A stretch of DNA of 64,000 nt from Mycoplasmataceae bacterium (GTDB lineage: Bacteria > Bacillota_I > Bacilli_A > Mycoplasmatales > Mycoplasmoidaceae). The notes under the pieces were generated by a model. The model made no database searches and was not told the origin of the DNA. It saw nothing but the letters and a program-made list of their open reading frames with translations. Each line of letters starts with the position of its first letter. Within the stretch, counting starts at the first letter, position 1. The stretch spans positions 62,001-126,000 of the forward strand of contig JAQXJX010000021.1 of NCBI GenBank assembly GCA_029009155.1. Reading direction: 5' to 3'. Both the position numbers and the translations under genes were made by a program. Shown here piece by piece: positions 48,014 through 59,183 of the stretch.

Positions 48014-48451
48014 ATGGACATTATAAAAATAGAATTATCAGAAATAATTAATGTTGATCATTTATATAGAATTGACAATATTTATGATGAACAAGTAATT
48101 ATTAATAACATTAATAAAGTTAACAATACTCAATTAGATACTTCTCATTTTATCTTTGATAGAATCGACCATGACACTATTTCTTTTTATGCAAAAGACT
48201 GCAGTGAAAAATATCAAGGAAGAGTTTGTATTAAGTATAAACAAGAAAAACATTTAAAATACATTTTTTCAATTGGTTTTTTTGTTCTTATATTCTTGCT
48301 ATTAATGGGGGTTTTATTACCTTGTGCAGTTATATTTAGTAATACAACATTGCTTTATAGTATTATTGGAATTTTTTCTGTAGATTTTTTAGGTGTTATT
48401 ACAACATTAATAGTTTGACCAACAGGTCATAAAAAACATTCTAATAGATAA
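48014..48451 (+). CDS. Hypothetical membrane protein
   Basis: A 145-residue protein with a soluble N-terminal part (about 1-80; acidic/polar, beta-rich pattern) and two membrane segments (about 84-108 and 112-134), ending in a short His/Lys tail. No family recognised. It has its own leaderless-type promoter between mgtA and plsC. The orientation of the soluble part is unknown. Confidence 0.65.
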
Positions 48452-48500
48452 TATTAATATAATTAATATAATTATCTATTTTTAGAAAGTGACATCAGTT

Positions 48501-49343
48501 ATGAGTGTTCTTAAAAAAATTTTGCATTGATTAGCATATCCATTTGTAGGGATAGCTTTTTTATGATCAATGATGCGTGTAAAACAAAAAGCAAAAACAT
48601 ATGCAAAGTATCCTAATTCTATGCCATTAGAAGTAAGATATGAATATGTATACAAGATGGCTAAAAGAGCAATTTTTCTTCGAAATATAAAAATTGAAAC
48701 TTATGGCTTTGAAAAAAATCCACAAGTGCCAGCTTTATATATTGCTAATCATAAATCTACATTTGATCCAATTATTTTATTCAAATATCTTTATGAATAT
48801 CCACAAACTCCATACTTTAAGTTTGTAGCAAAAAAAGAATTAAATCAAAATGATTTTGTTTCATGTGCTTTAAAGTTGGTAGATACAATTTTTATTGATC
48901 GTGAAAATCCAAGAAGTGTTATTGAAGTTTATCGTAATCAAACAAATATGATTAAAGAAAGAAGATCAATTGTTTTATTCATTGAAGGAACTAGAATTTA
49001 TGATATTGATAAAATTGGTCCTTTCCATGCTGGTGCTTTGCATATAGCATTCAATAATTTATGTCCAATTGTTCCAGTTGTAATGTATGGTACTATTGGA
49101 AATAATGGTAAATATGATCGTAAAGAAAATGTTAAATATGTAAAATCTAAAAAAGTTTACGTTGAATGTTTACCAGCCATTAAATCTAATGATTACATGA
49201 CTACTAATATTAATCAATTATCAGATTCATTACATGATTTAATTGAAACTAAATATTTAAGAATCCATAAATTAGTTCAAGAAAAAAGACAAAAAGAAAT
49301 ATTTGAAGAGCCAGATCAAAAACCAAAAGGAATTAGATTTTAA
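48501..49343 (+). CDS. plsC: 1-acyl-sn-glycerol-3-phosphate acyltransferase
   Basis: A 280-residue membrane-associated acyltransferase that makes phosphatidic acid. Motif I is NHKSTFD (His and Asp catalytic pair, about residues 83-89), motif III FIEGTR, and PIVPVVMYG follows. An N-terminal hydrophobic segment (about 5-25, with UGA-Trp) anchors it. The thyA start overlaps its stop by one base (TAATG), so this gene heads a tightly packed operon plsC-thyA-folA-scpA-scpB-trmB. Confidence 0.9.
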
Positions 49344-50212
49344 TGCAACAATATTTAAACTTACTAAAACACATTTTAGATACTGGTAGCGATAATCGTA
49401 AAAATAGGACAATAGTTGATACTATTTCTACATTTGGTTATCAAAACCGATATGATATTTCTGAATATTTTCCTTTATTAACAACAAAGAAAGTTTATTT
49501 TAAAGGAATAGTTGCTGAATTATTATGATTTATTAAAGGTGATACAAATATAAAGTATTTGGTTGATAATGATTGCAATATTTGAAATGAATGACCATAC
49601 GAAACTTTTAAAAAATCAAGTGATTATAATGGTGAAACAATTAAAGAATTTGCACTAAAAATTAAAACAGATCCAGAATTTGCCCAAAAGCATGGAAATT
49701 TAGGTCCAGTTTATGGCAAACAATGAAGAGATTTTAATGGTTTCGATCAATTAAAATGAGTAATTAATGAAATTAAAACTAATCCAAATTCTCGTCGTTT
49801 AATTGTAAGTGCTTGAAACCCTAATGATGTAAATAAAATGGCTTTACCACCTTGTCATTCTTTATTCCAATTTTATGTAAACGATGGTAAATTATCTTGT
49901 CAATTATACCAAAGATCAGCTGATGCTTTTTTAGGTGTTCCATTTAATATTGCTTCTTATTCATTATTAACATATATTATTGCAGCATATACTGGGCTTA
50001 AACCAGGAGAATTTATTCACACTTTTGGTGACTTACACATATATAAAAACCATATTGAACAAGTTAATGAACAATTAACAAGAAAACCAAAAACACCTCC
50101 ACATTTAATAATTAAAAGACTTCCAAAAAATATTGAAGACTTAAATATTGATGATTTTGAAATTGTTGATTATGATCCATACCCAGCAATTAAAGGAAAG
50201 GTAGCTGTTTAA
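49343..50212 (+). CDS. thyA: Thymidylate synthase
   Basis: A 289-residue enzyme methylating dUMP to dTMP with methylene-tetrahydrofolate. The catalytic Cys171 is in [13 protein letters not shown]. The nucleotide-binding [13 protein letters not shown], the GDLHIYKNH segment and the C-terminal [11 protein letters not shown] are all present. Translationally coupled to plsC (TAATG). The DHFR gene starts 2 bases after it, allowing folate recycling. Confidence 0.95.
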
Positions 50213-50214
50213 TT

Positions 50215-50685
50215 ATGATAAAGATGATTTGATGTGAAGATAAAAATCATGGCATTGGTATTGATAATTCTTTAGCTTGAAATATTAAGTCAGAAATGCA
50301 ACATTTCCGTAATGAAACTAAAGGTCAAACTGTTGTATGTGGTGAAAAAACTTTTATTTCATTTGGAAATAAACCTTTACCAAATAGAAAAAATATTGTT
50401 TTAACTTTAGATAAAAATTTTATTGCACCTGGTGCTATTATTTACAATGATTTACATCAACTTTTAGCAGATTATAAAGATGAAACAATATACATAATTG
50501 GAGGAAAAACAATTTATAAATTGTTATTTCCATATGCTGATGAACTAATCATTTCCACTTTAAATAAATCTTATAATTGTAATGTATTCATGTCATTTGA
50601 TTTAAGTGACTTTAAATTAGAGAAAACTTTAAATAATGACGAATTTATAGTTAACTATTATAAAAGAGTAAAAAATGCAAAATAA
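50215..50685 (+). CDS. folA: Dihydrofolate reductase
   Basis: A 156-residue reductase regenerating tetrahydrofolate from the dihydrofolate made by ThyA. N-terminus MIKMIWCEDKNHGIGIDNSLAW matches the DHFR start, and IYIIGGKTIYKLL is the conserved GG loop. The substrate-binding acidic residue and the T-x2-R region are partly diverged. It overlaps scpA by 11 bases. Confidence 0.92.
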
Positions 50686-51466
50686 TAATTTAATTTTTCA
50701 TCTAAAACTAAAAGATTTTGAAGGACCTATTGCATTGTTAGATGCAATGATCCGTGAACGTAAAATGGATGTTTTAGCATTAGATGTTGCTAAAATAGCA
50801 GAACAATACCTTGCCTTTATTAAGTCAGAAATTGACACTATTAGTATTGATGATGCAAGTGAATTTTTAGAAATGGCTACATATTTAGTTAATCTAAAAT
50901 CTAAAAAAATTATTCCAATAGAGAATGTAGCAGAAAAAGAAAATAATTTTGAATATGAACGTGATAAATTAATTCAAAGAATTATTGAATATAGAAAATA
51001 TAAAGAATTAGTTAATACATTAATTGAAAAGAAACAAGAACGTAGTAAGATGCTTTCTAAAGTTGGAAATGATATAGAAAATTATGCTCCAGAATCTTTA
51101 ATTCTTGAAGCTTTACCTGATAAAATTAATCCAAATAAATTATTATCAGCAGTTATGGAAGCATTTGAAAAATATCAAATGTCTTTGTTTGTTCAAAAAA
51201 AGATTTTAGTACAAGAATTATCAATAGCAGATGTTGAAGATGCTTTATGAAATTTCTTAATCAAAAATGATGTAAAAGAAATTTCGTTTAGCAACTATCT
51301 TGAGAGAATTGATCAAATGTTACTATCTCAACAATACATTGTTACTACTTTTTTAGCAATGCTAGATTTAACTAAATATCATAAAATTACTTTATTACAA
51401 AAAGAAAATGATCCAGAAATTTATATTACTAGAGTAATAGAAGAAAATATTACTACAGCAGAATAG
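50675..51466 (+). CDS. scpA: Segregation and condensation protein A
   Basis: A 263-residue kleisin of the SMC-ScpAB condensin complex that organises and segregates the chromosome. The N-terminal kleisin signature FEGPIALLDAMIRERKMDV (about residues 14-32) and EFLEMATYLVNLKSKKI follow the family. A coiled middle and a winged-helix C-terminus come next. Overlaps folA, and scpB begins 11 bases later. Confidence 0.92.
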
Positions 51467-51477
51467 GGAGATATTTT

Positions 51478-52065
51478 ATGGAAAAAAATAATAAATCAAT
51501 AATTGAAAGTGTTTTATATGTTAGTGGTGATGAAGGTATAAAAGTAGCAGATCTAAAAAAAGTTTTAGATCTAGCAACTGATGATATCCGTAAGCTTTTA
51601 AATGAAATGAAAAAAGAGATGGATAATGATCCAAATCGTGGTATAACAATTGAATGCTTTGAGGATACATATCATTTGTTGACTAAAAAAGAAAATCATG
51701 ATGAATTAACTAAATTATTTGACATTAAGATTAAAAATCCATTAACTGGTTCAATGTTAGAAACATTAGCAATTATTGCATATAATATGCCTTGTCCAAC
51801 ATCAAAAGTAGAACAAATCCGTGGACATAATGCTGTCAATACTATTCAAAAATTATTAAAATTAGAATTAATTAAAAATTTAGGAAGATCTAATATGCCA
51901 GGACGTCCTTATGTATATGAAGTAACTAATAAATTCTATGATACATTTGGAATCAAAGATATTAAAGAGCTTCCTCAATTAGATGAAATCATGAAAGATC
52001 TAATGGATGCAGATGAAAACGTTCCAAGCGATTTAGATTTCTTTGATTCAAACCAAGAACACTAG
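51478..52065 (+). CDS. scpB: Segregation and condensation protein B
   Basis: A 195-residue partner of ScpA with two winged-helix domains: IIESVLYVSGDEGIKVADL at the start, and ETLAIIAYNMPCPTSKVEQIRG in the second domain, followed by GRPYVYEVTNKFYDTFGI. An acidic tail ends the protein. GGGAG lies 7 bases upstream. Confidence 0.93.
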   Translation: MEKNNKSIIESVLYVSGDEGIKVADLKKVLDLATDDIRKLLNEMKKEMDNDPNRGITIECFEDTYHLLTKKENHDELTKLFDIKIKNPLTGSMLETLAIIAYNMPCPTSKVEQIRGHNAVNTIQKLLKLELIKNLGRSNMPGRPYVYEVTNKFYDTFGIKDIKELPQLDEIMKDLMDADENVPSDLDFFDSNQEH

Positions 52066-52074
52066 TATTTAATT

Positions 52075-52704
52075 ATGGGCAGATTAAGAAAAGTTAAAGA
52101 CGATATATTAAAATTACAACAAAGCGATTATTTTATTGCTGATCCAGCTAACATAAAATTAAAAGAGCATAATGAAATTGAAGTTGGTACTGGAAAAGGA
52201 CAATTTATTACTAATAAAGCATCAAGCAATCCAGAAATTAACTATTATGGTATTGATAAATTTCCTACCATTCTTTTAAAAGCTATTAATAAACTTAATA
52301 AAAATAAAATTGATATTAATAATCTTCATTTTCTATCATTTGATGCACTTGATTTAAATAAATACTTTCCTAATCATTCTATTGATTGCATTTATTTAAA
52401 TTTTTCAGATCCATGACCTAAAAAGCGACATGAAAAAAGAAGATTAACATCAAAAACATATATTAACATTTATAAGTCTATTTTAAGACCAGATGGTTGT
52501 ATAAAATATAAAACTGATAACTATGATTTCTTTTTATTTACAAAAGAAGAATTAGAAAACAATCCTGAAGTTACAATTCTTGAAATAACAGATGATTTAT
52601 ACAATTCTGAATTTATTAAAGATAATATTCCGACTGAATATGAAACTAAATTTGTTAATATGAATAAAAAAATTAATTACATTAAATTCAAATTTAATCA
52701 TTAA
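52075..52704 (+). CDS. trmB: tRNA (guanine-46-N7)-methyltransferase
   Basis: A 209-residue SAM-dependent methyltransferase. The SAM site is IEVGTGKGQFI (about residues 35-45), with YYGIDKF next. The catalytic/tRNA motif YLNFSDPWPKKRHEKRRL has its Trp encoded by UGA. Last gene of the plsC operon, followed by a terminator. Confidence 0.93.
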
Positions 52705-52770
52705 CACTAATACTTATTAATAGATTTAATCAAAGCTTTAATCTAAATTAACTTTTATAATTTTGTGCAC

Positions 52771-52817
52771 TTATTAGATCAAACATATCTTAATGTTATA
52801 AGATCTAATAATTTTTT
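52771..52817 (+). terminator. Terminator of the plsC-trmB operon
   Basis: TTATTAGATC (52771-52780) pairs with GATCTAATAA (52802-52811), then T6. Confidence 0.82.
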
Positions 52818-52876
52818 ATTTAAATGTATTTTTTATACTTATTTATAAGTATAATGGTTACGCAAAAATAATATTA

Positions 52877-53779
52877 TTATCTTTTCATTTGTACTGCAAT
52901 AATTAATGCATCACTACCAGTATGAGAAATTAATACACTAGGCATAATTTCTTTATCATATATTTCACATTTAATATTATTTGATGATAATTTATCTTTT
53001 ACCATATTGATAGCATTAGATATATCATTAGCTTTACTTTCTTTTTTATTTCTAATGAACATTAAACGTTTAATGTTATCTAAACTAAAATTCTTATATT
53101 TTTCTTCAAAGTATGAGAAACAGCGTTTAATACCTGATTTAACTGAAGTAAAAATCTTATATAGTTTCATACCATTTTCATCTAATGAAACACTTAGTTT
53201 AAGTTTAAGCATGCTCAAGGCAGCTCCAGCCATATTACGAACTCTACCGCCTTTTGCAACTTTTCTAGGATCTCAAACTAATAACATACCAAATAAATCC
53301 TGCTTTGCATTTTCAATATACTTATTTATATTTTCCATTGTTAGCAAATTATTTTTCTTCATTGCTAAAAAATCGTAAATAATAAATTTTAACATTGGTC
53401 CACCCATGTGTTGGCGGATAACTTTTAATTTAGGATAGTCTTCTGCAACTATTTGTCAAGTGTTTTCACTACCTGAAACAGAGCTTGCAATTGGTAAAAC
53501 AAAGATTTCATCATAATCATCATTAATTTTTTCAACCAAATCCATTGCTTCACCAATTGATGCTTGACTAGTTTTTAATTCAATATTTGAATTTTTTTGC
53601 AATTCTACCACTTTTTCATTATTTATATCAACACCATCATGATAAGTTGTGATTTCTTTTTGACCATCTATTTTTGTAGTTGTAGCAGTAACTATTAAAG
53701 GAATAACAAAAACATCAGGTAATTCATTGTTTTTTAAACCTGTGCTTGAATCTGTAATTATTGCAATTTTTTTATTCAT
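52877..53779 (-). CDS. DegV family fatty-acid-binding protein
   Basis: A 300-residue protein of the DegV fold, which binds a fatty acid and in Firmicutes works with fatty-acid kinase (FakB role). The start KIAIITDSSTGL and the TSQASIGE motif (about residues 72-79) match the family; GGRVRNMAG and SHTGSDALI complete it. AAGGAG precedes the ATG. It is downstream of a second DegV paralogue with 25 bases between them. Confidence 0.88.
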
Positions 53780-53804
53780 TAATATTACTCCTTAATTAAA
53801 TTAA

Positions 53805-54689
53805 TTACTCACAATCAACGTATACAGCAAAACAATATGGACCTGTATGAGCACAAATAACACCAGGAACTAGTCCTTTATATAATTTGTATTCTACACC
53901 TTGTAATTTTTTGCCTATTAAATAATCTTCTAAAGCCTCTCTAACGTCTTCTTCATGTTCATGAGTTGGAGAATATATGAAGCCAACCCTTTTAATATTT
54001 TTTAAATCAAAATTTATTATTCTTTCTTTATAAGCTTCGAATGCTACATCAATAGCTTTTTTTAAATTTGAAGCCTTACCATAGTAGCATAAACCGTTTT
54101 TATCTAAAGTAATACAAAGTTTTAAACCTAGCATATTGATGATCATAGATTTAAAGTTACTTACTCTACCACCCTTTTTAAGTTGTTTAACATCATAAAC
54201 AGTTAATAAAGCACACCTTTTATCTTTTACTTTATCAAAATATTGTTGAATTGAATCATCATCAAGTTGATCATTTTTCTTCATTTCAAGAATATCTTCA
54301 ATACTTCATCTTGCTCCTATAGCAACATCATTTTGACAAATTGGTAAAACTTTTGGATAATCTTCAGCTACAAGTTTCCAAGTATTAAAAGATTGTGAAA
54401 GCTTAACAGCAATTGGAATAGCATAAATACGATCATATTTGTCATATATATCTTCAATTATTTCAACAATTTCTCCTATTGAAGCTTGACTTGTGCAAAT
54501 ATCTTGATCATCTTTTATTAATTGTGCAATTTTAACTTCATCACAATTAATACCATCCTTTAGAATAGTAATCTTGCTTTTATCATTCTTATCTTTTAAA
54601 GTTACCGCTAATGGTAACACATAAACATCTGGATATTCTCCATTTTTAATTCCACTTGAGGAATCGACTATAAAACCTATCTTTTTCAT
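53805..54689 (-). CDS. DegV family fatty-acid-binding protein, second paralogue
   Basis: A 294-residue DegV protein: KIGFIVDSSSGI at the start, TSQASIGE in the lipid-head-group site, KGGRVSNFKS and AHTGPYCFAVY near the end. It is similar in layout to the protein encoded by 52877-53779, so the pair arose by tandem duplication. Two FakB-like proteins with different fatty-acid preference are known in Firmicutes. The start codon lies about 7 bases after its -10 box, so it is leaderless. Confidence 0.88.
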
Positions 54690-54716
54690 ATATTAAATTA
54701 TATAACATATATCACT
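54690..54716. promoter_or_regulatory. 27-base divergent promoter region
   Basis: ATTATA on plus (54697-54702) gives a minus-strand TATAAT for degV, while the overlapping TATATAAC serves the plus-strand YtpR-like gene. Both transcripts would begin at or next to their ATG. Confidence 0.5.
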
Positions 54717-55325
54717 ATGATTGCAATTTTCTACAATAAAAACTCTTTGAAAGATACATTAGCAATTACTTTAAACGACAATAAAGTAATTAGTGAAAAA
54801 AATAGTGATAATTACATTATTGGCTATAATGACAAAAATGAAGTTTCATACATTAATATTTTTGATTTTAGCTCATACATGGATTTGGAACCAGGATTTA
54901 TTAAATTGACATCAAATTTAGCTTCTACAATTAAGAAACTTACTAATATAGATTTATTTGAATATATTAATTGTAATGATTTCAAAATTGGACTAGTAAC
55001 ATCATGTGAACCTATTGAAGGAACACATTTACACCTTTGTAAAGTTGATATTCATAGTCAACAATTACAAATTGTTTGTGGTGCAAAAAATGTTAGACCT
55101 AACTTAAAAGTAGTAGTAGCTACTATTGGTTCAATTTTACCTAATGGAACATTTATTAAACCAGGAGAATTATTAGGTCATAAATCTTTTGGAATGTTAT
55201 GCAGTGCAAGAGAATTAAATATTGTAAATTCTAATTTTAATAATATAGGTATTATTGAACTACCAGATGATGCTAAAATTGGTTTATCATTTGATGATGT
55301 ATTTACTAAACAAAGTCAATTTTAA
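54717..55325 (+). CDS. YtpR-like tRNA-binding domain protein
   Basis: A 202-residue protein with a DUF4479-like N-terminal half and a C-terminal EMAPII/PheT-B1-type OB-fold: IGLVTSCEPIEGTHLHLCKVDI, QIVCGAKNVRPNLKVVVATIG and SFGMLCSAREL. The same domain opens PheT in this window. YtpR proteins are stand-alone tRNA-binding modules of unknown partner. It could assist MetG, which here lacks its own C-terminal tRNA-binding domain; this is inference. Leaderless start. Confidence 0.82.
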   Translation: MIAIFYNKNSLKDTLAITLNDNKVISEKNSDNYIIGYNDKNEVSYINIFDFSSYMDLEPGFIKLTSNLASTIKKLTNIDLFEYINCNDFKIGLVTSCEPIEGTHLHLCKVDIHSQQLQIVCGAKNVRPNLKVVVATIGSILPNGTFIKPGELLGHKSFGMLCSARELNIVNSNFNNIGIIELPDDAKIGLSFDDVFTKQSQF

Positions 55326-56101
55326 TTTTCTTTTCAATATTGACACTTTTGTAATAATCTTGGTGTAAATAAAAATAGTGTGATAAATCCATAAGAGATG
55401 GATAAAGCAACAACCATACATCATGGGTAATCTAAGTGTAATATATCAGAAACTCTTCAATATTCACCACCTTTTCAATCGTCAGGTAGTAATCCAGATG
55501 TATGATCTGTTACTAATCCATTTGAAATTTTAACAACAATGAATATGTATAGGTAATAACAAATTGCAAAAATATTGCAAAACATGAAAGTTTTTCAATT
55601 TGCCTTTTTTGAATTCATTAGTAACAAGATACCTGTAATTGTATTAATAAAATGGATTAAAAAGTAAGCACGATTAGGAAAGATTCCTTTGAAAATATAT
55701 TCAAAAGTCATTGATGCATTTGGATCTAATAGAATTTCAAATAATATTGTAATTAAACCACCAAAAAAAGCGAATGGAGCAATAATTTGACTAACTTTTC
55801 TTTTATAGTCAAATATCGGAAGGACACTAATCATTACAGCGGTGAACGGACAAAAATCCAGTAAAAACGCCTTGCTAATTCATATACCATCACCTGAGCT
55901 TAATCCACTTTTTACTGCATCAGCATAATTTAAAATATCTGGAATAAATCTAAATGTAAAAACAAGTGCAGTATTGCATAGTGAATAAATTAATCAAAAA
56001 ATGTATCTTCCTGTTACTTTTTTTACAAATGGATGCAAAAGTACAATACACAAAACTAATATGATAGTAATTGAAGTAAGAAATATACCTGCAAATGTCA
56101 T
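55322..56101 (-). CDS. YwaF/TMEM164-like integral membrane protein
   Basis: A 259-residue protein with about seven membrane segments. Conserved-looking positions include LLDFCPFTAVM (the L-x3-C element), NRAYFLIHFINTITGILLLM and DYPWCM near the C-terminus, which resemble the TIGR02206/YwaF family. The function of that family in bacteria is unclear; an acyltransferase link is known for the TMEM164 branch. Its stop overlaps the stop of the YtpR-like gene by two bases. Several UGA-Trp codons. Confidence 0.6.
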
Positions 56102-56134
56102 TGCTATAATATATTTATATTATATATCATAACA
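56102..56134. promoter_or_regulatory. 33-base divergent promoter region
   Basis: Only 33 bases separate the divergent YwaF-like and nuclease genes. TATAAT-type boxes lie on both strands (for example TATAAT at 56105-56110), so both starts must be nearly leaderless. Confidence 0.45.
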
Positions 56135-57004
56135 ATGCCTTTTATAAAACAATTAAATAAAGACTTTTTTATTAAAAATAATCATATAGAATTATCACCT
56201 GAATATATTAAAGACCCCAAATTTTCAGTTAAGAAAATAACTGGAACTACTTTTGGGTCAGTTTTAGGATTAAACAAATATAAAACACCACTTAAAACTT
56301 GAGCAATAATGGTTGGCATATACAAAGAAACAATGGATGAAACTTTAGCAAAAACTGGAACTATTATTGAACCAAAAATACGAGAATATGCCCAAGAAAA
56401 ACTTAACTTAAAATTTAAAGTTTATAATCCACGTGAAATCAAATATGATGTGTTCAAAGATGATAAAGTATATGGAGGTATTCCAGATGGTGAACCAGTA
56501 GATGAATTTGGTAATATTTCCTATAGTGATGATAAACCTATGTTGGAAGTTAAAACATCAAGTTGTGATTCATTAGTTTATAAGCAAACAGAAGAAAACC
56601 AATTAAGATTGGTAAAAGATGAAAATGGTTTTCCAATTGTTAAAGTTCCAGGTGGTAAAAAAGCTGAATGATTTGATGCAGATAATAAATTTATTATTCC
56701 ACTTGAATATAAATATCAATTAGGTCTATATTTATATTTAAGAAAAGTTAAAAAAGGAGTTTTTGCTGTAGGTTTTCTTCAAAGAGAAGATTATAAAAAT
56801 ATGGAAGATTTTGATCCAAATAAACGAGAAATACATTTAGTTAATTTTTCTATCAAAGATCCTTCTCAATTAGAAAAAGCAATTGAATATGGCAGAGAAT
56901 GATACAAAAAATATGTTAAAAGTGAACCATGTATATCTCCTAAGATTTCTTCAAAAGAAGATATTGATTGATTAAAGAAAGAATTAAAGATTGAAATATG
57001 TTAA
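56135..57004 (+). CDS. YqaJ-like putative nuclease (mollicute MPN551/MAGa7180 type)
   Basis: A 289-residue protein resembling phage YqaJ recombinase nucleases. ITGTTFGSVLGLNKYKTPLKTW matches the G-S-x3-ILG-x-NPY-x-TP motif, followed by a conserved Glu-Pro (IIEPKIREYA) and the catalytic-type LEVKTSS (E-x-K). The C-terminal part is helical. It overlaps thiI by 7 bases. From memory, the order nuclease-thiI-DHH phosphodiesterase is also found in Mycoplasma pneumoniae, so it is an ancestral mollicute cluster rather than a recent phage gene. Confidence 0.72.
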
Positions 57005-58200
57005 GCAAAATTATTTATTTAAAATACGGTGAATTAACTCTAAAAGGAAAAAATAGAGTTAATTTTATTAATTTACTTTATCAAAATATTAGAAATGCTC
57101 TAAAAGATATTAAAAATATCGAAATTAAAAAATCTTTTGATAATTGTGTTGTTAAATGTGATGAACAAGATATAGAAAAAACAATTACTATTTTAAAAAG
57201 AATTCCTGGTATTTATCAAATTATAGAGGCTTATTTTACTTGTGAATTAGATATGCCTAAAGTAGGTTCTATAATAGTAAATAAAATAAGTCAAAAAATT
57301 AATGATGAAAAGATTAAGACTTTTAAGGTATACACAAAAAGACATGATAAAAAATATCCAATTAATTCAATGGAATATTCGAGACAAATTGGAGGTATAG
57401 TTTTAAAAGAATTTTCTTTTCTAAAAGTTGTAATGGAACAACCTCAATTAGCAATCAACATAGAAGTTAAAGAAGATGGTACTATTTTTTATTTTGACAA
57501 AATATTAGGTACTGGTGGTTTTCCTGTTGGTATCAATCATAAGGCTTTAATGTTAATTTCAGGTGGAATTGATTCACCAGTAGCTGCTTCTTTATTATTA
57601 AAAAAAGGTATGAAAGTGGACTTTGTAACTTTTATGACTCCGCCTCATACTTCTGATGAAGCCTTAAATAAAGTCATTGAATTAGTTAAAAGAGTTACAT
57701 TGGATTATCGATTACATAATCCTAGGTTATTCGTAGTTAACTTCACTTATATTCAACATGAATTAGCACACATGTCAAATAAGTCTTATCAAATTACCTT
57801 AATGCGTCGATATTTTTATCGAATTGCTAACTATCTAGCTAAAAAATATAATTACAGTGCAATAGCAACAGGTGAATCAATAGGTCAAGTAGCAAGTCAA
57901 ACATTAGGAAGTATGAAAACAATAGAAAGTGTACTTGATAATGATTTACTAGTATTTAGACCTTTATTAACATTTGATAAACTAGAAATAATTAAAATAG
58001 CAGAACAAATTAATACATATGAAGTATCAATTCTGCCTTATAATGATTGTTGTTCTTTGTTTGTCCCTAAGTCACCTACAACAAATCCATCAATTAAAAT
58101 TGCTGAAGCTATAGAAAAAGAACTAGATTTCATCAATGAAATATTTAACGATACATTAAATAAATATATTAAAATAATAGATTATACTATGAATAAATAA
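56998..58200 (+). CDS. thiI: tRNA 4-thiouridine synthase
   Basis: A 400-residue enzyme adenylating U8 of tRNA for sulfur transfer. An N-terminal ferredoxin-like/THUMP region (about 1-165) is followed by the PP-loop ATPase motif LISGGIDSPVAASLL (about 184-198). There is no C-terminal rhodanese domain, as in Gram-positive forms, so a separate cysteine desulfurase must supply sulfur. Starts inside the nuclease gene and ends 1 base before the DHH gene. Confidence 0.93.
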   Translation: MLSKIIYLKYGELTLKGKNRVNFINLLYQNIRNALKDIKNIEIKKSFDNCVVKCDEQDIEKTITILKRIPGIYQIIEAYFTCELDMPKVGSIIVNKISQKINDEKIKTFKVYTKRHDKKYPINSMEYSRQIGGIVLKEFSFLKVVMEQPQLAINIEVKEDGTIFYFDKILGTGGFPVGINHKALMLISGGIDSPVAASLLLKKGMKVDFVTFMTPPHTSDEALNKVIELVKRVTLDYRLHNPRLFVVNFTYIQHELAHMSNKSYQITLMRRYFYRIANYLAKKYNYSAIATGESIGQVASQTLGSMKTIESVLDNDLLVFRPLLTFDKLEIIKIAEQINTYEVSILPYNDCCSLFVPKSPTTNPSIKIAEAIEKELDFINEIFNDTLNKYIKIIDYTMNK

Positions 58201-58201
58201 T

Positions 58202-59182
58202 ATGAAATTTCTACAAAAACTTATTATTGACAAAATAACTCATTATCGAAAAATATCTTTATTTTTCCATGAAATACCAGATTTTGATGCGTTAGGATCA
58301 TGTTTTGCTTTAAAAAGATTTATTAAAGATAAATTTCCAGAAAAAGAAGTTCACATCATTGGACTTGATATTTTAGATGAAACTTTTTCAAAAGGTTTTT
58401 TTGAATTTAATTTAACTCATGTCAATAATGATTTTATTCGTGAATCACTTGGAATAATTTTAGATGTTGCTAATGAGAATAGAATTTGAACAACAAGGCA
58501 CCGTTTTTGTAAAGAATTAATTAGAATAGATCATCATCCACAAATAGAATCAATAGCTCAAATTGAATGAATTGATTCAGAATCTCCTGCTACATGTGAA
58601 ATGGTTGGTATGCTTTTATATGAATGAGACTCTAAAATTATTAATTCAAATACAGCAATGTATTTATATGCAGGAATACTAACAGATACTGCACGTTTTT
58701 TGTATCCATCTACTCGGCCTGAAACCTTAGAATTATGTTCTAGATTAATAGCAACAAATTTTGATCGTCAAAAGTTAAATGATATTTTATATTTACGTTC
58801 ATTAAAACAAACTACTTTTGAATCAAGAATAATGACATTATTAAAGTTTGATAAGTCATTAGGCTTTGGATATGCAATTCTACCAAAAAATATTTTTAAC
58901 AAGTACAACATCCAGTTAAGAATGAGCATGGTTCATGTTTTTAACAATATTGAAGGATTAAATGCTTGAATGACTATTTATTATGATGATTCTGTTCATA
59001 AATGAAGAGGATCGATTAGAAGTAGAACAATTCAAATAAATACAGTAGCAGAAAAATATCATGGCGGTGGTCATAAATTAGCAGCTGGGTTTACTTTAGA
59101 TAATTATTCTCAAGCTAGGAAAATTATCAATGACATGAAAAAGATGTTAAAAGAACAAATTAATAATATGGAGCAAGGTTAA
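58202..59182 (+). CDS. DHH-DHHA1 phosphodiesterase (NrnA/PdeM type)
   Basis: A 326-residue manganese phosphodiesterase. The DHH domain has PDFDALGS (Asp27, Asp29), LDVA and RIDHHP (Asp110-His112). The DHHA1 domain ends with a GGGHKLAAG motif. This family degrades short oligonucleotides, pAp or pApA/c-di-AMP. It sits one base from the c-di-AMP cyclase gene, which strongly suggests it removes c-di-AMP or its product. UGA-Trp codons occur throughout. Confidence 0.88.
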
Positions 59183-59183
59183 T

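Noticed and set aside
56135-57004. YqaJ-like nuclease as sign of an integrated prophage
   Set aside because: Neighbours are housekeeping genes and the gene order matches what I recall for other mollicutes; no other phage genes are present.
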